DNA of 64,000 nucleotides from Altererythrobacter sp. H2 (GTDB taxonomy: Bacteria > Pseudomonadota > Alphaproteobacteria > Sphingomonadales > Sphingomonadaceae), in assembly GCF_035319885.1 (NCBI RefSeq), contig NZ_CP141285.1, forward strand, positions 1,550,001-1,614,000. The letters are read 5' to 3'. The position numbers were made by a program, and so were the translations under genes. Positions 50,779 through 59,039 of this stretch are shown piece by piece. Under the pieces are notes generated by a model that worked only from the letters and a program-made list of their open reading frames with translations, ran no database searches and had not been told where the DNA came from. Each line of letters opens with the position of its first letter. The stretch's first letter is position 1.

Positions 50779-52155
50779 ATGAAACATTTCTTTCTCCCGT
50801 TCACCGCCCTTGCAGCTCTGGCCGCGCCTGCCGCCGCGCAGGACGATCCCGCCGCAACCGTCTCGGCTGAGCGTCTGCGCGCCGATGTCGAGCGGCTGGT
50901 TGCATTCGGCACCCGGCATACCCTGTCGGAACAGGACCATCCCACGCGCGGGATCGGCGCGTCGATCCGGTGGGGCGAAGCGACCTTCCAGGGCATTTCG
51001 GCGCAATGCGGGGGTTGCCTTGAAGTGGTCGTGCCGGAACGCCTGGTAGAGGGGGCCCGCATCCCGCAGCCGACCCGCTTGCGCAACGTGGTGGCAATCC
51101 AGCGCGGCACAGAGCGGCCCAACGAAGTGGTGATCGTCCAGGGCCATATCGACAGCCGTGTTACCGATGTGATGGATTTCACCAGCGATGCGCCCGGTGC
51201 CAACGATGACGGGTCCGGCACGGCGCTGGTGATCGAGGCTGCGCGCGCGCTGTCCCGCCAGAAGCACCCGACCACGATCGTCTATGCGCTGCTTTCCGGC
51301 GAGGAGCAGGGGCTGCATGGCGGCCGCCTGCTGGCGGATTATGCCGCGGAGCAGGGCTGGCAGGTCAAGGCCGTGCTCAACAATGATATCGTGGGCAATT
51401 CCTGCGGGTCGGATGGCTATTGCGACCCGGTGCACGTGCGCGTCTTTTCCGAAGGGCCGCGCGCCGACCTGACCGACGCCCTGCGCGCCGACCAGCGCCG
51501 CAACGGGGGCGAGAACGACAGCCCCGGGCGCAACCTGTCGCGCTGGCTCGACGGGCTGGCGGGGGAGTTTCCGTCCGGTCTCGATGTGCGCCAGATCTGG
51601 CGGACCGACCGGATGGGGCGGGGTGGGGACCAGATCCCCTTCCTCGAAAAGGGTTATCCCGCAATCCGTTTCTCCGTGGCGGTGGAGGACTATGACCACC
51701 AGCACCAGGATCTGCGCGATGAAGACGGTGTGACCTATGGCGACACCGTGGACGAGATGGACTTTGACTATCTCGCCAAGGTGACCCAGCTCAATGTCCG
51801 CGCGCTGGCCCGGCTCACCCGCACACCCATGCCGCCCGCCGTCAAGGTGGCAGCAGCGGTGAGTACCGACACCGAAGTGTCGTGGGATGCCGTCGCCGGA
51901 GCGCAGACCTATGTCATCTGGCAGCGGCGCACGGATGAGCCGGCCTGGTGGCCTGAACCGGTCATGCGCATCCCGGCTGTGGGTGCCGACGACGCCGGCC
52001 CGGCGCCGCACTATGCCGCGATCCTTGCCGGGGTACGGGGTGACGACTGGATCTTCGGCGTCAGCGCCTGTTCCGCTGACGACCTGTGCAGTCCTGTTTC
52101 CAGCGGTGTGCCGGCCGGGGCCTTTGCACCCATTCCTGCCGCGCCTGCTTCCTGA
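50779..52155 (+). CDS. M28 family zinc aminopeptidase, exported
   Basis: 458 residues. Signal peptide 1-19 (APAAAQ). M28 metal ligands: His and Asp in VQGHIDSRV and APGANDDGSGTA, the general base/ligand Glu in LSGEEQGLHGG, Asp in LNNDIVGNS, and His in DYDHQHQDLRDEDG. A fibronectin-like tail begins near residue 365. Start ATG 50779 follows AAGGGGG and gives the normal signal; the longer frame upstream overlaps proS. Confidence 0.92.
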   Translation: MKHFFLPFTALAALAAPAAAQDDPAATVSAERLRADVERLVAFGTRHTLSEQDHPTRGIGASIRWGEATFQGISAQCGGCLEVVVPERLVEGARIPQPTRLRNVVAIQRGTERPNEVVIVQGHIDSRVTDVMDFTSDAPGANDDGSGTALVIEAARALSRQKHPTTIVYALLSGEEQGLHGGRLLADYAAEQGWQVKAVLNNDIVGNSCGSDGYCDPVHVRVFSEGPRADLTDALRADQRRNGGENDSPGRNLSRWLDGLAGEFPSGLDVRQIWRTDRMGRGGDQIPFLEKGYPAIRFSVAVEDYDHQHQDLRDEDGVTYGDTVDEMDFDYLAKVTQLNVRALARLTRTPMPPAVKVAAAVSTDTEVSWDAVAGAQTYVIWQRRTDEPAWWPEPVMRIPAVGADDAGPAPHYAAILAGVRGDDWIFGVSACSADDLCSPVSSGVPAGAFAPIPAAPAS

Positions 52156-52260
52156 CGTAACGGAAACCTTCCGCTTTCGCTCTGCTGGCGGGCGAAACGA
52201 AGCGGTGCTTCGCGCGTTTGACCGCTCGACACCAGCGCACGGGACGCATAGGCAGAAACG

Positions 52261-54582
52261 ATGGCGAAACGCCCAGCTAGCAGACCCGCACCCGGCCTCC
52301 CCACCACGGACCAGGTGCTCCAGTTCATCCAGACTGCCAACGGTGTCGTCGGCAAGCGCGAGATCGCCAAGGCGTTCGGCCTCAAGGGGCAGGAGAAGAT
52401 CGCGCTCAAGAAGCTGCTCAAGGACATGGCCGAGGAAGGTCTGATCGACGGCAAGAAAACCGCCTATCACCGCATGGGCGGGGTGCCCAAGGTCACCGTG
52501 CTGCGCGTGCTGGAGATCGACGATGGCGAAGCCTTCGCCATTCCCGATGCCTGGACCCCGGAAGATGCCGTGCCGCCGCCGCGCCTGCGGGTGATCGAGC
52601 AGCGCAAAGGGCCGGGGCGGATCGCCGCGCTCAAGGTGGGTGACCGGGTGCTGGCGCGCACGGAGGAGGCGGGCAAGGGCTGGATCGCCCACCCGATGAA
52701 GAAGCTGCCCGCCCGCACCGAAGGCCTGATGGGCGTGGTCGAGATCGACCGGACCGGCAAGGGCTGGCTCGCGCCGGTCGACAAGCGGGTGCGCCAGTCG
52801 AGTCCGATTGCCGACCTTGGCGGAGCGGAAGAAGGCCAGCTCGTCATGGCCGAACCGGCCGGCCGCAGCCCCCGCGCCGGGGTCAAGGTGGTCGAGGTGC
52901 TGGGCGACCCGCTCCTGCCGAAGAGCTTCAGCCTGATCGCCATTGCCAAGCACGGCATCCCGCATGTCTGGCCCGAAGGCACGCTGGAAGAAGCCGCGCT
53001 GGCCGCGAAACTGCCGCTCAGCGCCGAGACCCGCGAAGACCTGCGCGGGCTGCCGATCGTCGCCATCGATCCCGCCGACGCGCGTGACCACGATGACGCG
53101 ATCTGGGCCCAGCCCGATGGCGAAGGCGGTTACCGCGCGATTGTCGCCATCGCCGATGTCAGCTTCTACGTCCGCCCCGGCAGCGCGATCGACCGCGAGG
53201 CAAGGAAGCGCGGCAACTCGGTCTATTTCCCTGACCGGGTGGTGCCGATGCTGCCTGAAGTGCTCAGCGCCGACGTCTGCTCGCTGAAGCAGGGCGAGGA
53301 CCGCGCGGCGATGGCCTGCCACCTGCGCATTTCGCCGGAAGGCAAGGTGACCAAGTTCCGCTTCACCCGCGCACTGGTGCGGATTGCCGGCAACATCGCC
53401 TACGAGGATGCGCAGGCGCAGGTCGATGCGGGCGAGGCACCCGAACACCTCACGAACCTGTGGGGCGCGTGGAAGCTGCTCGCTGCTGACCGGGCCGCGC
53501 GCGATCCGCTGGAGCTGGAACTGCCAGAGCGGCGCGTGGTGCTGGACGAGCAGGGCCGGATCGATTCCGTCGCGGTGCGCGAGCGGCTCGATGCGCACAG
53601 GGTGGTCGAGGATTTCATGATCGCGGCCAACGTCGCGGCGGCCAAGGCGCTCGAAAGCAAGACTGCGCCGGTCGTCTATCGGATCCACGAGACGCCGGGG
53701 CGGGAGAAGCTGGTCGCCTTGCGCGATTACCTCAAGACCTTCGGCCATTCGATGGCGCTTGGGCAGGTGATCACGCCGGGGCTGTTCAACCGCATGCTCA
53801 AGGACGTGACCGACGAGGCGGAAAAGGCGCAGGTGATGGAAGCCGTCCTGCGCAGCCAGACCCAGGCCTATTACGGCCCCGCCAATGCCGGGCACTTCGG
53901 GCTGGCGCTGGCGAGTTACGCGCATTTCACTTCGCCGATCCGCCGCTATGCCGATCTGCTGGTCCACCGCGCGCTGGTCGATGCCTTCAAGCTGGAGCAG
54001 CCGAAACCGAAGCCGCCGATCCCGGAGTCAACCGGCCTGTCGGACCGTGACCGGGAGGACCTGTCCAAGGTCTCCGAAGCGATCAGCGCCGCTGAACGCC
54101 GCGCGATGGAGGCCGAGCGCGATACGATTGACCGCTATGTCGCCGCCTGGCTGGCCGGGCGTGTGGGCGAGGTGTTCGACACCCGCATCACCGGGGTGCA
54201 GAGCTTCGGCTTCTTCGCCACGATCGAGGCGCTGGGCGGCGACGGGCTGGTCCCGGTCACCACGCTGGGCAACGAGTATTACCGCTATGACGAGGCGGCC
54301 CGGATGCTGGTGGGCGCGGACAGCGGCACCCGCTACGCGGTGGGCGACCGGCTCAAGCTGCGACTGGGCGAAGCCAACCCGCTGACCGGCGCGCTCAAGT
54401 TCGAGCTGCCCGACAGCGAAGGCCGGATCGAACCGCGCGGGGAACGGATCGCGGCCAAGCCCAGAGGCAGGCCCGGTGGCAGGCCCGCTGGCGGGCCCAG
54501 CGGCAGGCCGCCGTCGGGCAAGCCGCCGGTGGGAAAACGGGGCCGCCCCGGCAATATCCGCCACCAGGGCAAGAAGCGCTAG
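52261..54582 (+). CDS. rnr: ribonuclease R
   Basis: 773 residues. Processive 3'-5' exoribonuclease for structured RNA. An N-terminal winged helix (VVGKREIAKAFGLKGQEKIA), cold-shock domains, and the RNB catalytic core with AIDPADARDHDDAIWAQ (metal-binding Asp cluster), HFTSPIRRYADLLVHR, and S1 domain (VTGVQSFGFFATIE region, here ITGVQSFGFFATIE). The C-terminal 45 residues are Gly/Arg/Pro-rich (RPGGRPAGGPSGRP), a likely RNA-binding tail. Its stop overlaps that of the convergent stress protein. Confidence 0.96.
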   Translation: MAKRPASRPAPGLPTTDQVLQFIQTANGVVGKREIAKAFGLKGQEKIALKKLLKDMAEEGLIDGKKTAYHRMGGVPKVTVLRVLEIDDGEAFAIPDAWTPEDAVPPPRLRVIEQRKGPGRIAALKVGDRVLARTEEAGKGWIAHPMKKLPARTEGLMGVVEIDRTGKGWLAPVDKRVRQSSPIADLGGAEEGQLVMAEPAGRSPRAGVKVVEVLGDPLLPKSFSLIAIAKHGIPHVWPEGTLEEAALAAKLPLSAETREDLRGLPIVAIDPADARDHDDAIWAQPDGEGGYRAIVAIADVSFYVRPGSAIDREARKRGNSVYFPDRVVPMLPEVLSADVCSLKQGEDRAAMACHLRISPEGKVTKFRFTRALVRIAGNIAYEDAQAQVDAGEAPEHLTNLWGAWKLLAADRAARDPLELELPERRVVLDEQGRIDSVAVRERLDAHRVVEDFMIAANVAAAKALESKTAPVVYRIHETPGREKLVALRDYLKTFGHSMALGQVITPGLFNRMLKDVTDEAEKAQVMEAVLRSQTQAYYGPANAGHFGLALASYAHFTSPIRRYADLLVHRALVDAFKLEQPKPKPPIPESTGLSDRDREDLSKVSEAISAAERRAMEAERDTIDRYVAAWLAGRVGEVFDTRITGVQSFGFFATIEALGGDGLVPVTTLGNEYYRYDEAARMLVGADSGTRYAVGDRLKLRLGEANPLTGALKFELPDSEGRIEPRGERIAAKPRGRPGGRPAGGPSGRPPSGKPPVGKRGRPGNIRHQGKKR

Positions 54583-55031
54583 GCCAGCCGCTCCAGATCG
54601 GCGTCGCTCAGCGTGCCGGGCACGACATAGAGCGGGCAGGGCAGAGTGCCCGAATGAGCGGAGAAGTGCGTCACCAGCGGGCCCGGCGTGCCATCGGGCG
54701 CGGCGCCCAGCACCAGCGCGGCCACTTCGGGATGGTCAGCCAGGTAGGCCTTGATCACCGCCTGCCCTTCGCCCACCCGCACCGAGATGGTCGGCATCTT
54801 GCCGCTTTCGGAGAACAGGTTGCCCGCTGCCGCGCTCGCCAGAACTTCGGCCCGGTCACGCGCTTCCTGCTCGATCGTGGCCTGCACAGCACCGAAGGCG
54901 TTGAAGCTCTGCGGCTGCACCAGCGCGAGGATATGGACCGCCCCGCCGCTCGCCGCAGCGCGCCGGCTGGCGAAGTGCAGCGCCTTGCGCCCTTCGTCGG
55001 TTTCATCCAGAATTACGAGGTAAACGCGCAT
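54579..55031 (-). CDS. universal stress protein, single domain
   Basis: 150 residues, UspA fold: VYLVILDETDEGRKALHFAS, VHILALVQP, and VAALVLGAAPDGTPGPLVTHFSAHSGTLPC. The usual G-x2-G-x9-G(S/T) ATP motif is altered (GAAPDGTPGPLV), so it may be the non-ATP-binding kind. Convergent with rnr, divergent from pdhC. Confidence 0.82.
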   Translation of the reverse strand: MRVYLVILDETDEGRKALHFASRRAAASGGAVHILALVQPQSFNAFGAVQATIEQEARDRAEVLASAAAGNLFSESGKMPTISVRVGEGQAVIKAYLADHPEVAALVLGAAPDGTPGPLVTHFSAHSGTLPCPLYVVPGTLSDADLERLA

Positions 55032-55174
55032 CGGCTTTTCGTAAGTCCCCCGGAAAATCCCTTATCCCCGGCCCGCTATCCGCTGAAATCGTATTCGGCG
55101 CAAGAACCTTGCCCTTGGCCGCCGGATTGGCCAGAGAATGACGCTACGTAAGACAGAGGGACTCTGCCACCATC

Positions 55175-56638
55175 ATGCCGACACCGATCAAGATGCCCGC
55201 CCTTTCGCCGACCATGGAAGAGGGCACCCTGGCCCGCTGGCTGGTCAAGGAAGGCGACACGGTCCGCTCCGGCGACATCATGGCCGAGATCGAGACCGAC
55301 AAGGCGACGATGGAGTTCGAGGCGGTCGACGAAGGCGTGATCACCAAGATCGAAGTGCCGGAAGGCACCGAGGGCGTGAAAGTCGGCACGGTGATTGCTC
55401 TGCTGGCTGGCGAGGGCGAGGATAGTTCCGCCGCAGCGAGCGAGGCACCAGCCGCTTCTCCTGAGCCTGCACCAGCCGCTGCTCCTGCTTCGGCCGGTCC
55501 CGCCGCCACACCCTCGGCGCGCAAGCTGGCGGAAGAGAAAGGCGTGGACCTCGCCTCGATCACCGGCACCGGCCCGGGCGGCAAGATCACCAAGGAAGAT
55601 GTCGAGGGCGCGCCTGCCTCGTCATCCAGAGCCCCCGCGCAGGCGGCGGCCTCAGGCGTCGGCGCGCAACCGACTGCGGCCCCCGCCTCGGCAGGGGCTC
55701 ACTCAGATGGAGCAAGAGTCATCGCCTCCCCCCTCGCCAAGCGGATCGCCGCACAGGAGGGGATCGACCTCTCCACGCTCAAGGGCAGCGGCCCCAATGG
55801 CCGGATCGTCAAGGCGGACCTGGCCGAAGCCGTGCGTGTCCCCGCGCAGGCGGGGACCTCAGGCGTTAGCGCGCAGTCGACTGCGGCCCCAGCCTCCGCA
55901 AGCGCTTCCGCGCCTGTAAAGGTGGCGCAGCTCGGCGGCGATCTCGATGCGCCTTACGAAGCGCAGAAGCTCAACAACGTGCGCAAGGTCATCGCGCGCC
56001 GCCTGACCGAAGCCAAGCAGACCATCCCGCATATCTACCTCACCGTGGACGTGCGCCTTGATGCGCTGCTCAAGCTGCGCAGCCAGCTCAACGCGTCACT
56101 GGAGCCGGACGGGGTCAAGCTGTCGGTCAACGACCTGCTGATCAAGGCGCTTGCCCGCGCACTGGCCCGGGTGCCCAAGTGCAACGTCAGCTTCCAAGGC
56201 GACGAGCTGTTCAGCTATTCGCGGCAGGATATCTCCGTCGCAGTCGCAGCGCCCAGCGGCCTGATCACGCCGATCATCCGCGACGCGGGCCGCAAGGGGC
56301 TGGCCCAGATCAGCACCGAAATGAAGGAACTGGCGGCCAAGGCCAAGGACGGCAAGCTCCAGCCGCACGAATACCAGGGCGGCACCGCCAGCCTCTCCAA
56401 CCTCGGCATGTTCGGCACCAAGCAGTTCGACGCGGTGATCAACCCGCCGCAGGCGATGATCCTCGCGGTCGGCGCCGGCGAACAGCGCCCGTGGGTGATC
56501 GACGGCGAACTCGGCGTCGCCACCGTGATGAGCGCGACGGGTTCGTTTGATCACCGCGCGATTGATGGTGCGGATGGCGCGGCGCTGATGCAGGCATTCC
56601 AGCAGTTGGTGGAGAACCCGATGGGGCTGGTGGTTTGA
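55175..56638 (+). CDS. pdhC: pyruvate dehydrogenase E2 (dihydrolipoamide acetyltransferase) with two E3-binding domains
   Basis: 487 residues. Lipoyl domain 1-78 with the lipoylated Lys in [11 protein letters not shown]. Then two peripheral-subunit-binding domains: 112-146 ([15 protein letters not shown] ... [14 protein letters not shown]) and 184-219 ([16 protein letters not shown] ... [14 protein letters not shown]). Each is followed by a repeat of the form PAQAxxSGVxAQxTAAPAS (152-172 and 221-241). The catalytic domain is 255-487 with [13 protein letters not shown] (His460). Most E2 proteins have a single binding domain. E1 genes are not in the window; E3 (lpdA) lies 1 kb downstream. Confidence 0.95.
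   Translation: MPTPIKMPALSPTMEEGTLARWLVKEGDTVRSGDIMAEIETDKATMEFEAVDEGVITKIEVPEGTEGVKVGTVIALLAGEGEDSSAAASEAPAASPEPAPAAAPASAGPAATPSARKLAEEKGVDLASITGTGPGGKITKEDVEGAPASSSRAPAQAAASGVGAQPTAAPASAGAHSDGARVIASPLAKRIAAQEGIDLSTLKGSGPNGRIVKADLAEAVRVPAQAGTSGVSAQSTAAPASASASAPVKVAQLGGDLDAPYEAQKLNNVRKVIARRLTEAKQTIPHIYLTVDVRLDALLKLRSQLNASLEPDGVKLSVNDLLIKALARALARVPKCNVSFQGDELFSYSRQDISVAVAAPSGLITPIIRDAGRKGLAQISTEMKELAAKAKDGKLQPHEYQGGTASLSNLGMFGTKQFDAVINPPQAMILAVGAGEQRPWVIDGELGVATVMSATGSFDHRAIDGADGAALMQAFQQLVENPMGLVV
55631..55690 (+). repeat. REP-like repeat, copy 1, inside pdhC
   Basis: About 60 bases, roughly 85 percent identical by eye to copy 2 at 55838-55897. It begins GCCCCCGC-GCAG-GCGGCGGC (imperfect palindrome) and continues CTCAGGCGTCGGCGCGC. 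It is in frame and encodes part of an Ala/Pro/Ser linker. Confidence 0.65.
55838..55897 (+). repeat. REP-like repeat, copy 2, inside pdhC
   Basis: Begins with the perfect palindrome GTCCCCGC-GCAG-GCGGGGAC (55838-55857), then CTCAGGCGTTAGCGCGC. It is 207 bases (69 codons) after copy 1, same frame. The palindrome is of the same type as the dnaK-dnaJ element at 39847. Confidence 0.65.
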
Positions 56639-56639
56639 A

Positions 56640-57227
56640 TTGGCGGACCAACCTAACAGTTCGTTGAGATACTGGCGCGAAGTCAAGAAGTTGACTCGCA
56701 AATCGCTTGCCGAAATGGCCGGAGTTTCAGACCAACACATTTACTACTTGGAGCGCGGAGAGCGAGACCTGACGCATAGTATGATAAAAAAGCTGTCAGC
56801 TGCACTTTGCATCGAACCGGCAGATTTGATTTCCGAATGCCCCTCTAATGCCACGCGCTTCCCTCAGATCCGGGTCACGGCCATGCCGACCGACCTCAAC
56901 CCCTATGGTGGGGTGTTCGGCGGGTGGTTGATGAGCCAGATGGCGCTGGGCGCAGGCTCGCTCGCCAGCCGCACGGGGCGGGGCAAGGCGGTGGTGGTCC
57001 ACGCGAGCGACTTCACCTTTCCCGGCGCGATGCAGGTTGGCGATGAACTGAGCGTCTATTGCGAAGTGACCGCCACCGGCACCACCTCGCTCACCATCGC
57101 CGCCGAAGCCGTGGGGCGCGAGCGTAACGGTGAAGCGGAGACCAAAGTGGCGCAAGGCACCTTCAAGTTCGTCCTGCTCGACGAGAATGACCGTCCGCGC
57201 GCGGTAGATGGGGTTGCACGTGGTTGA
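56640..57227 (+). CDS. XRE helix-turn-helix domain fused to a hotdog acyl-CoA thioesterase-like domain
   Basis: 195 residues from a TTG at 56640, one base after the pdhC stop. Residues 8-66 are an XRE/Cro HTH (VKKLTRKSLAEMAGVS, then YYLERGERDLT). From residue 74 to the end is a YciA-like hotdog domain (RVTAMPTDLNPYGGVFGG, WLMSQMALGAG, FTFPGAMQVGDELSVYCEV). The position of the catalytic Asp of YciA (SQMD) is Ala102. There is no other in-frame start that keeps the first strand of the hotdog domain. The HTH part is near 51 percent GC by count over 56641-56820, well below its surroundings, and uses rare codons such as ATA; it looks acquired. See findings for a FapR-like interpretation. Confidence 0.8.
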   Translation: MADQPNSSLRYWREVKKLTRKSLAEMAGVSDQHIYYLERGERDLTHSMIKKLSAALCIEPADLISECPSNATRFPQIRVTAMPTDLNPYGGVFGGWLMSQMALGAGSLASRTGRGKAVVVHASDFTFPGAMQVGDELSVYCEVTATGTTSLTIAAEAVGRERNGEAETKVAQGTFKFVLLDENDRPRAVDGVARG

Positions 57228-57235
57228 CGGGTTGC

Positions 57236-57349
57236 AACCCCCTCTCCCCGGCCCTCTCCCGCGAGGGGAGAGGGGGAAGAAAGATAACTCCTCTCCCCTT
57301 GCGGGAGAGGAAGGGGCCCGCCGCGCAGCGGTGGGAAGGAGAGGGGGCG
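57236..57349. repeat. intergenic repeat of CCCTCTCCC/GGGAGAGGG hairpins
   Basis: Two hairpins: CCCTCTCCC-GCGA-(G)GGGAGAGGG at 57252-57274 and CCTCTCCC / GGGAGAGG at 57290-57310, followed by purine-rich AAGGAGAGGGGG. This type of GA-rich inverted repeat is scattered through many proteobacterial genomes. It separates the fusion gene from the DUF559 remnant. Confidence 0.6.
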
Positions 57350-57354
57350 AGCGC

Positions 57355-57456
57355 GACTTGCTCGGCCTCGCCAAGCGGATGCGCAAAGCGCCGACTGAGG
57401 CGGAGCGGCGGTTGTGGTCCGCACTTCGGTCGCACCGATTGGCGGGGTGGAAATGT
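57355..57456 (+). pseudogene. remnant of a DUF559 (Vsr-like nuclease-fold) gene
   Basis: The frame here reads LLGLAKRMRKAPTEAERRLW then SALRSHRLAGWKC, which is the N-terminal part of DUF559 proteins (AxxLRxxxTxAExxLWxxLRxxxLxGxKF). The rest of the domain with its catalytic residues is missing and the frame turns into unrelated sequence. The remaining spacer up to lpdA (57457-57599) shows nothing I can name. Confidence 0.6.
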
Positions 57457-57599
57457 GCAAAAGCGGGGCATGGCCTTCGCGATCCTCTTCACCGCACCCC
57501 CGCATTCTCCACCCCCGCGAGCGGGCAACTTTTCTTCGCCAGGACTGTGTAACAAGTGGTCCATGTCTGCGACCAAACGAAGGCTGAGTGAGACGAACC

Positions 57600-59012
57600 A
57601 TGGCTGACCAATACGACGTAATCGTGCTCGGAAGCGGCCCCGGCGGCTACGTCGCGGCGATCCGCTGCGCGCAGCTGGGGCTGAAGACCGCGATTGTGGA
57701 GCGCGAGCTGCTCGGCGGGATCTGCCTCAACTGGGGCTGCATCCCGACCAAGGCGCTGCTGCGCAGTGCCGAGATCAAGCACTACATGGACCATGCCAGC
57801 GCCTATGGCCTGATGGTGGCGGGAACGATCGAGGCGGACCTGGAGGCGGTGGTGAAGCGCAGCCGCGGGGTGGCCAGGCAGCTCAACCAGGGCGTCACCC
57901 ACCTGATGAAGAAGAACAGGATCACCGTCCATATGGGCGAGGGCACGCTGACCGGCCCGACCAGCCTGACGGTGAAGAGCGACAAGGGTGAAGAGACGCT
58001 CACCGCCAAGCACGTGATCGTCGCCACCGGCGCCCGCGCGCGCGACCTGCCCTTTGCCCCGGCGGACGGCAAGCGGGTGTGGACCTATCGCACTGCGATG
58101 ACCCCGCCCGAGATGCCCACGAAGCTGCTGGTGATCGGCAGCGGCGCGATCGGGATCGAGTTCGCCAGCTTCTACAACGACATGGGCGCGGATGTGACCG
58201 TGGTGGAGATGCTCGACCGGGTCGTGCCGGTGGAGGACGCAGACGTCTCCGCCTTCCTCGAGAAGAGCCTGGTGAAGCAGGGCATGACGATCATGACCGG
58301 GGCCGGGGTGGAAGACCTGAAGGTCTCCGACAAGGGCGTGAAGGCCAGGATCAAGGCAAAGGACGGCAAGGTCAGCGAGACCGAGTTCAGCCACTGCATC
58401 GTCGCCATCGGGATCGTGCCCAACACCGAGAACCTGGGCCTAGACACACTGGTGGAGATGGACCGCGGCTTCATCCAGATCGACCCCTATGGCCGGACCA
58501 TGACCAAGGGCCTGTGGGCCATCGGCGACTGCACCCCGGGCCCATGGCTGGCGCACAAGGCGAGCCACGAGGGCGTGACCGCCGCCGAGGCGATCGCGCA
58601 GGAGCTGGGCAACAAGGATGTCCACCCGCATCCACTCGACCGGGGCAACATCCCCGGTTGCACCTACTGCCATCCGCAGATCGCAAGCGTCGGCCTGACC
58701 GAGGCCAAGGCGAAGGAAGCCGGTTACGCGGTCAAGGTCGGCAACTTCCCCTTCATCGGCAACGGCAAGGCAATCGCGCTGGGTGAGGCGGAAGGCTTCG
58801 TGAAGACCGTGTTCGACGCCCAGACCGGCGAGTTGCTCGGCGCGCACATGATCGGCGCGGAAGTGACCGAGCTGATCCAGGGCTACGTTGTCGGCAAGAC
58901 GCTGGAGACAACCCAGGCGGAGCTGATGCAGACGGTGTTCCCGCACCCGACGCTGAGCGAGATGATGCACGAAAGCGTGCTCAGCGCCTACGGGCGGGCA
59001 CTGCACTTCTAG
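57600..59012 (+). CDS. lpdA: dihydrolipoamide dehydrogenase (E3)
   Basis: 470 residues. FAD-binding GSGPGG (11-16), redox disulfide Cys42 and Cys47 (GGICLNWGCIPTK), NAD-binding VIGSGAIGIEFAS, and the C-terminal His-Glu pair in FPHPTLSEMMHES. Reoxidises the lipoyl groups of pyruvate dehydrogenase and other 2-oxo acid complexes. ATG 57600 follows GAGTGAGACGAACC. It lies downstream of pdhC, separated by the HTH-hotdog gene and a repeat-rich spacer. Confidence 0.97.
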   Translation: MADQYDVIVLGSGPGGYVAAIRCAQLGLKTAIVERELLGGICLNWGCIPTKALLRSAEIKHYMDHASAYGLMVAGTIEADLEAVVKRSRGVARQLNQGVTHLMKKNRITVHMGEGTLTGPTSLTVKSDKGEETLTAKHVIVATGARARDLPFAPADGKRVWTYRTAMTPPEMPTKLLVIGSGAIGIEFASFYNDMGADVTVVEMLDRVVPVEDADVSAFLEKSLVKQGMTIMTGAGVEDLKVSDKGVKARIKAKDGKVSETEFSHCIVAIGIVPNTENLGLDTLVEMDRGFIQIDPYGRTMTKGLWAIGDCTPGPWLAHKASHEGVTAAEAIAQELGNKDVHPHPLDRGNIPGCTYCHPQIASVGLTEAKAKEAGYAVKVGNFPFIGNGKAIALGEAEGFVKTVFDAQTGELLGAHMIGAEVTELIQGYVVGKTLETTQAELMQTVFPHPTLSEMMHESVLSAYGRALHF

Positions 59013-59039
59013 GGCCGGCGGCGAGGGGGGAGCGCGATC

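Noticed and set aside
50698-53967. A 1089-codon minus-strand frame covering the M28 peptidase and rnr
   Set aside because: Crosses two clear genes and their spacer, with low-complexity His/Arg-rich translation.
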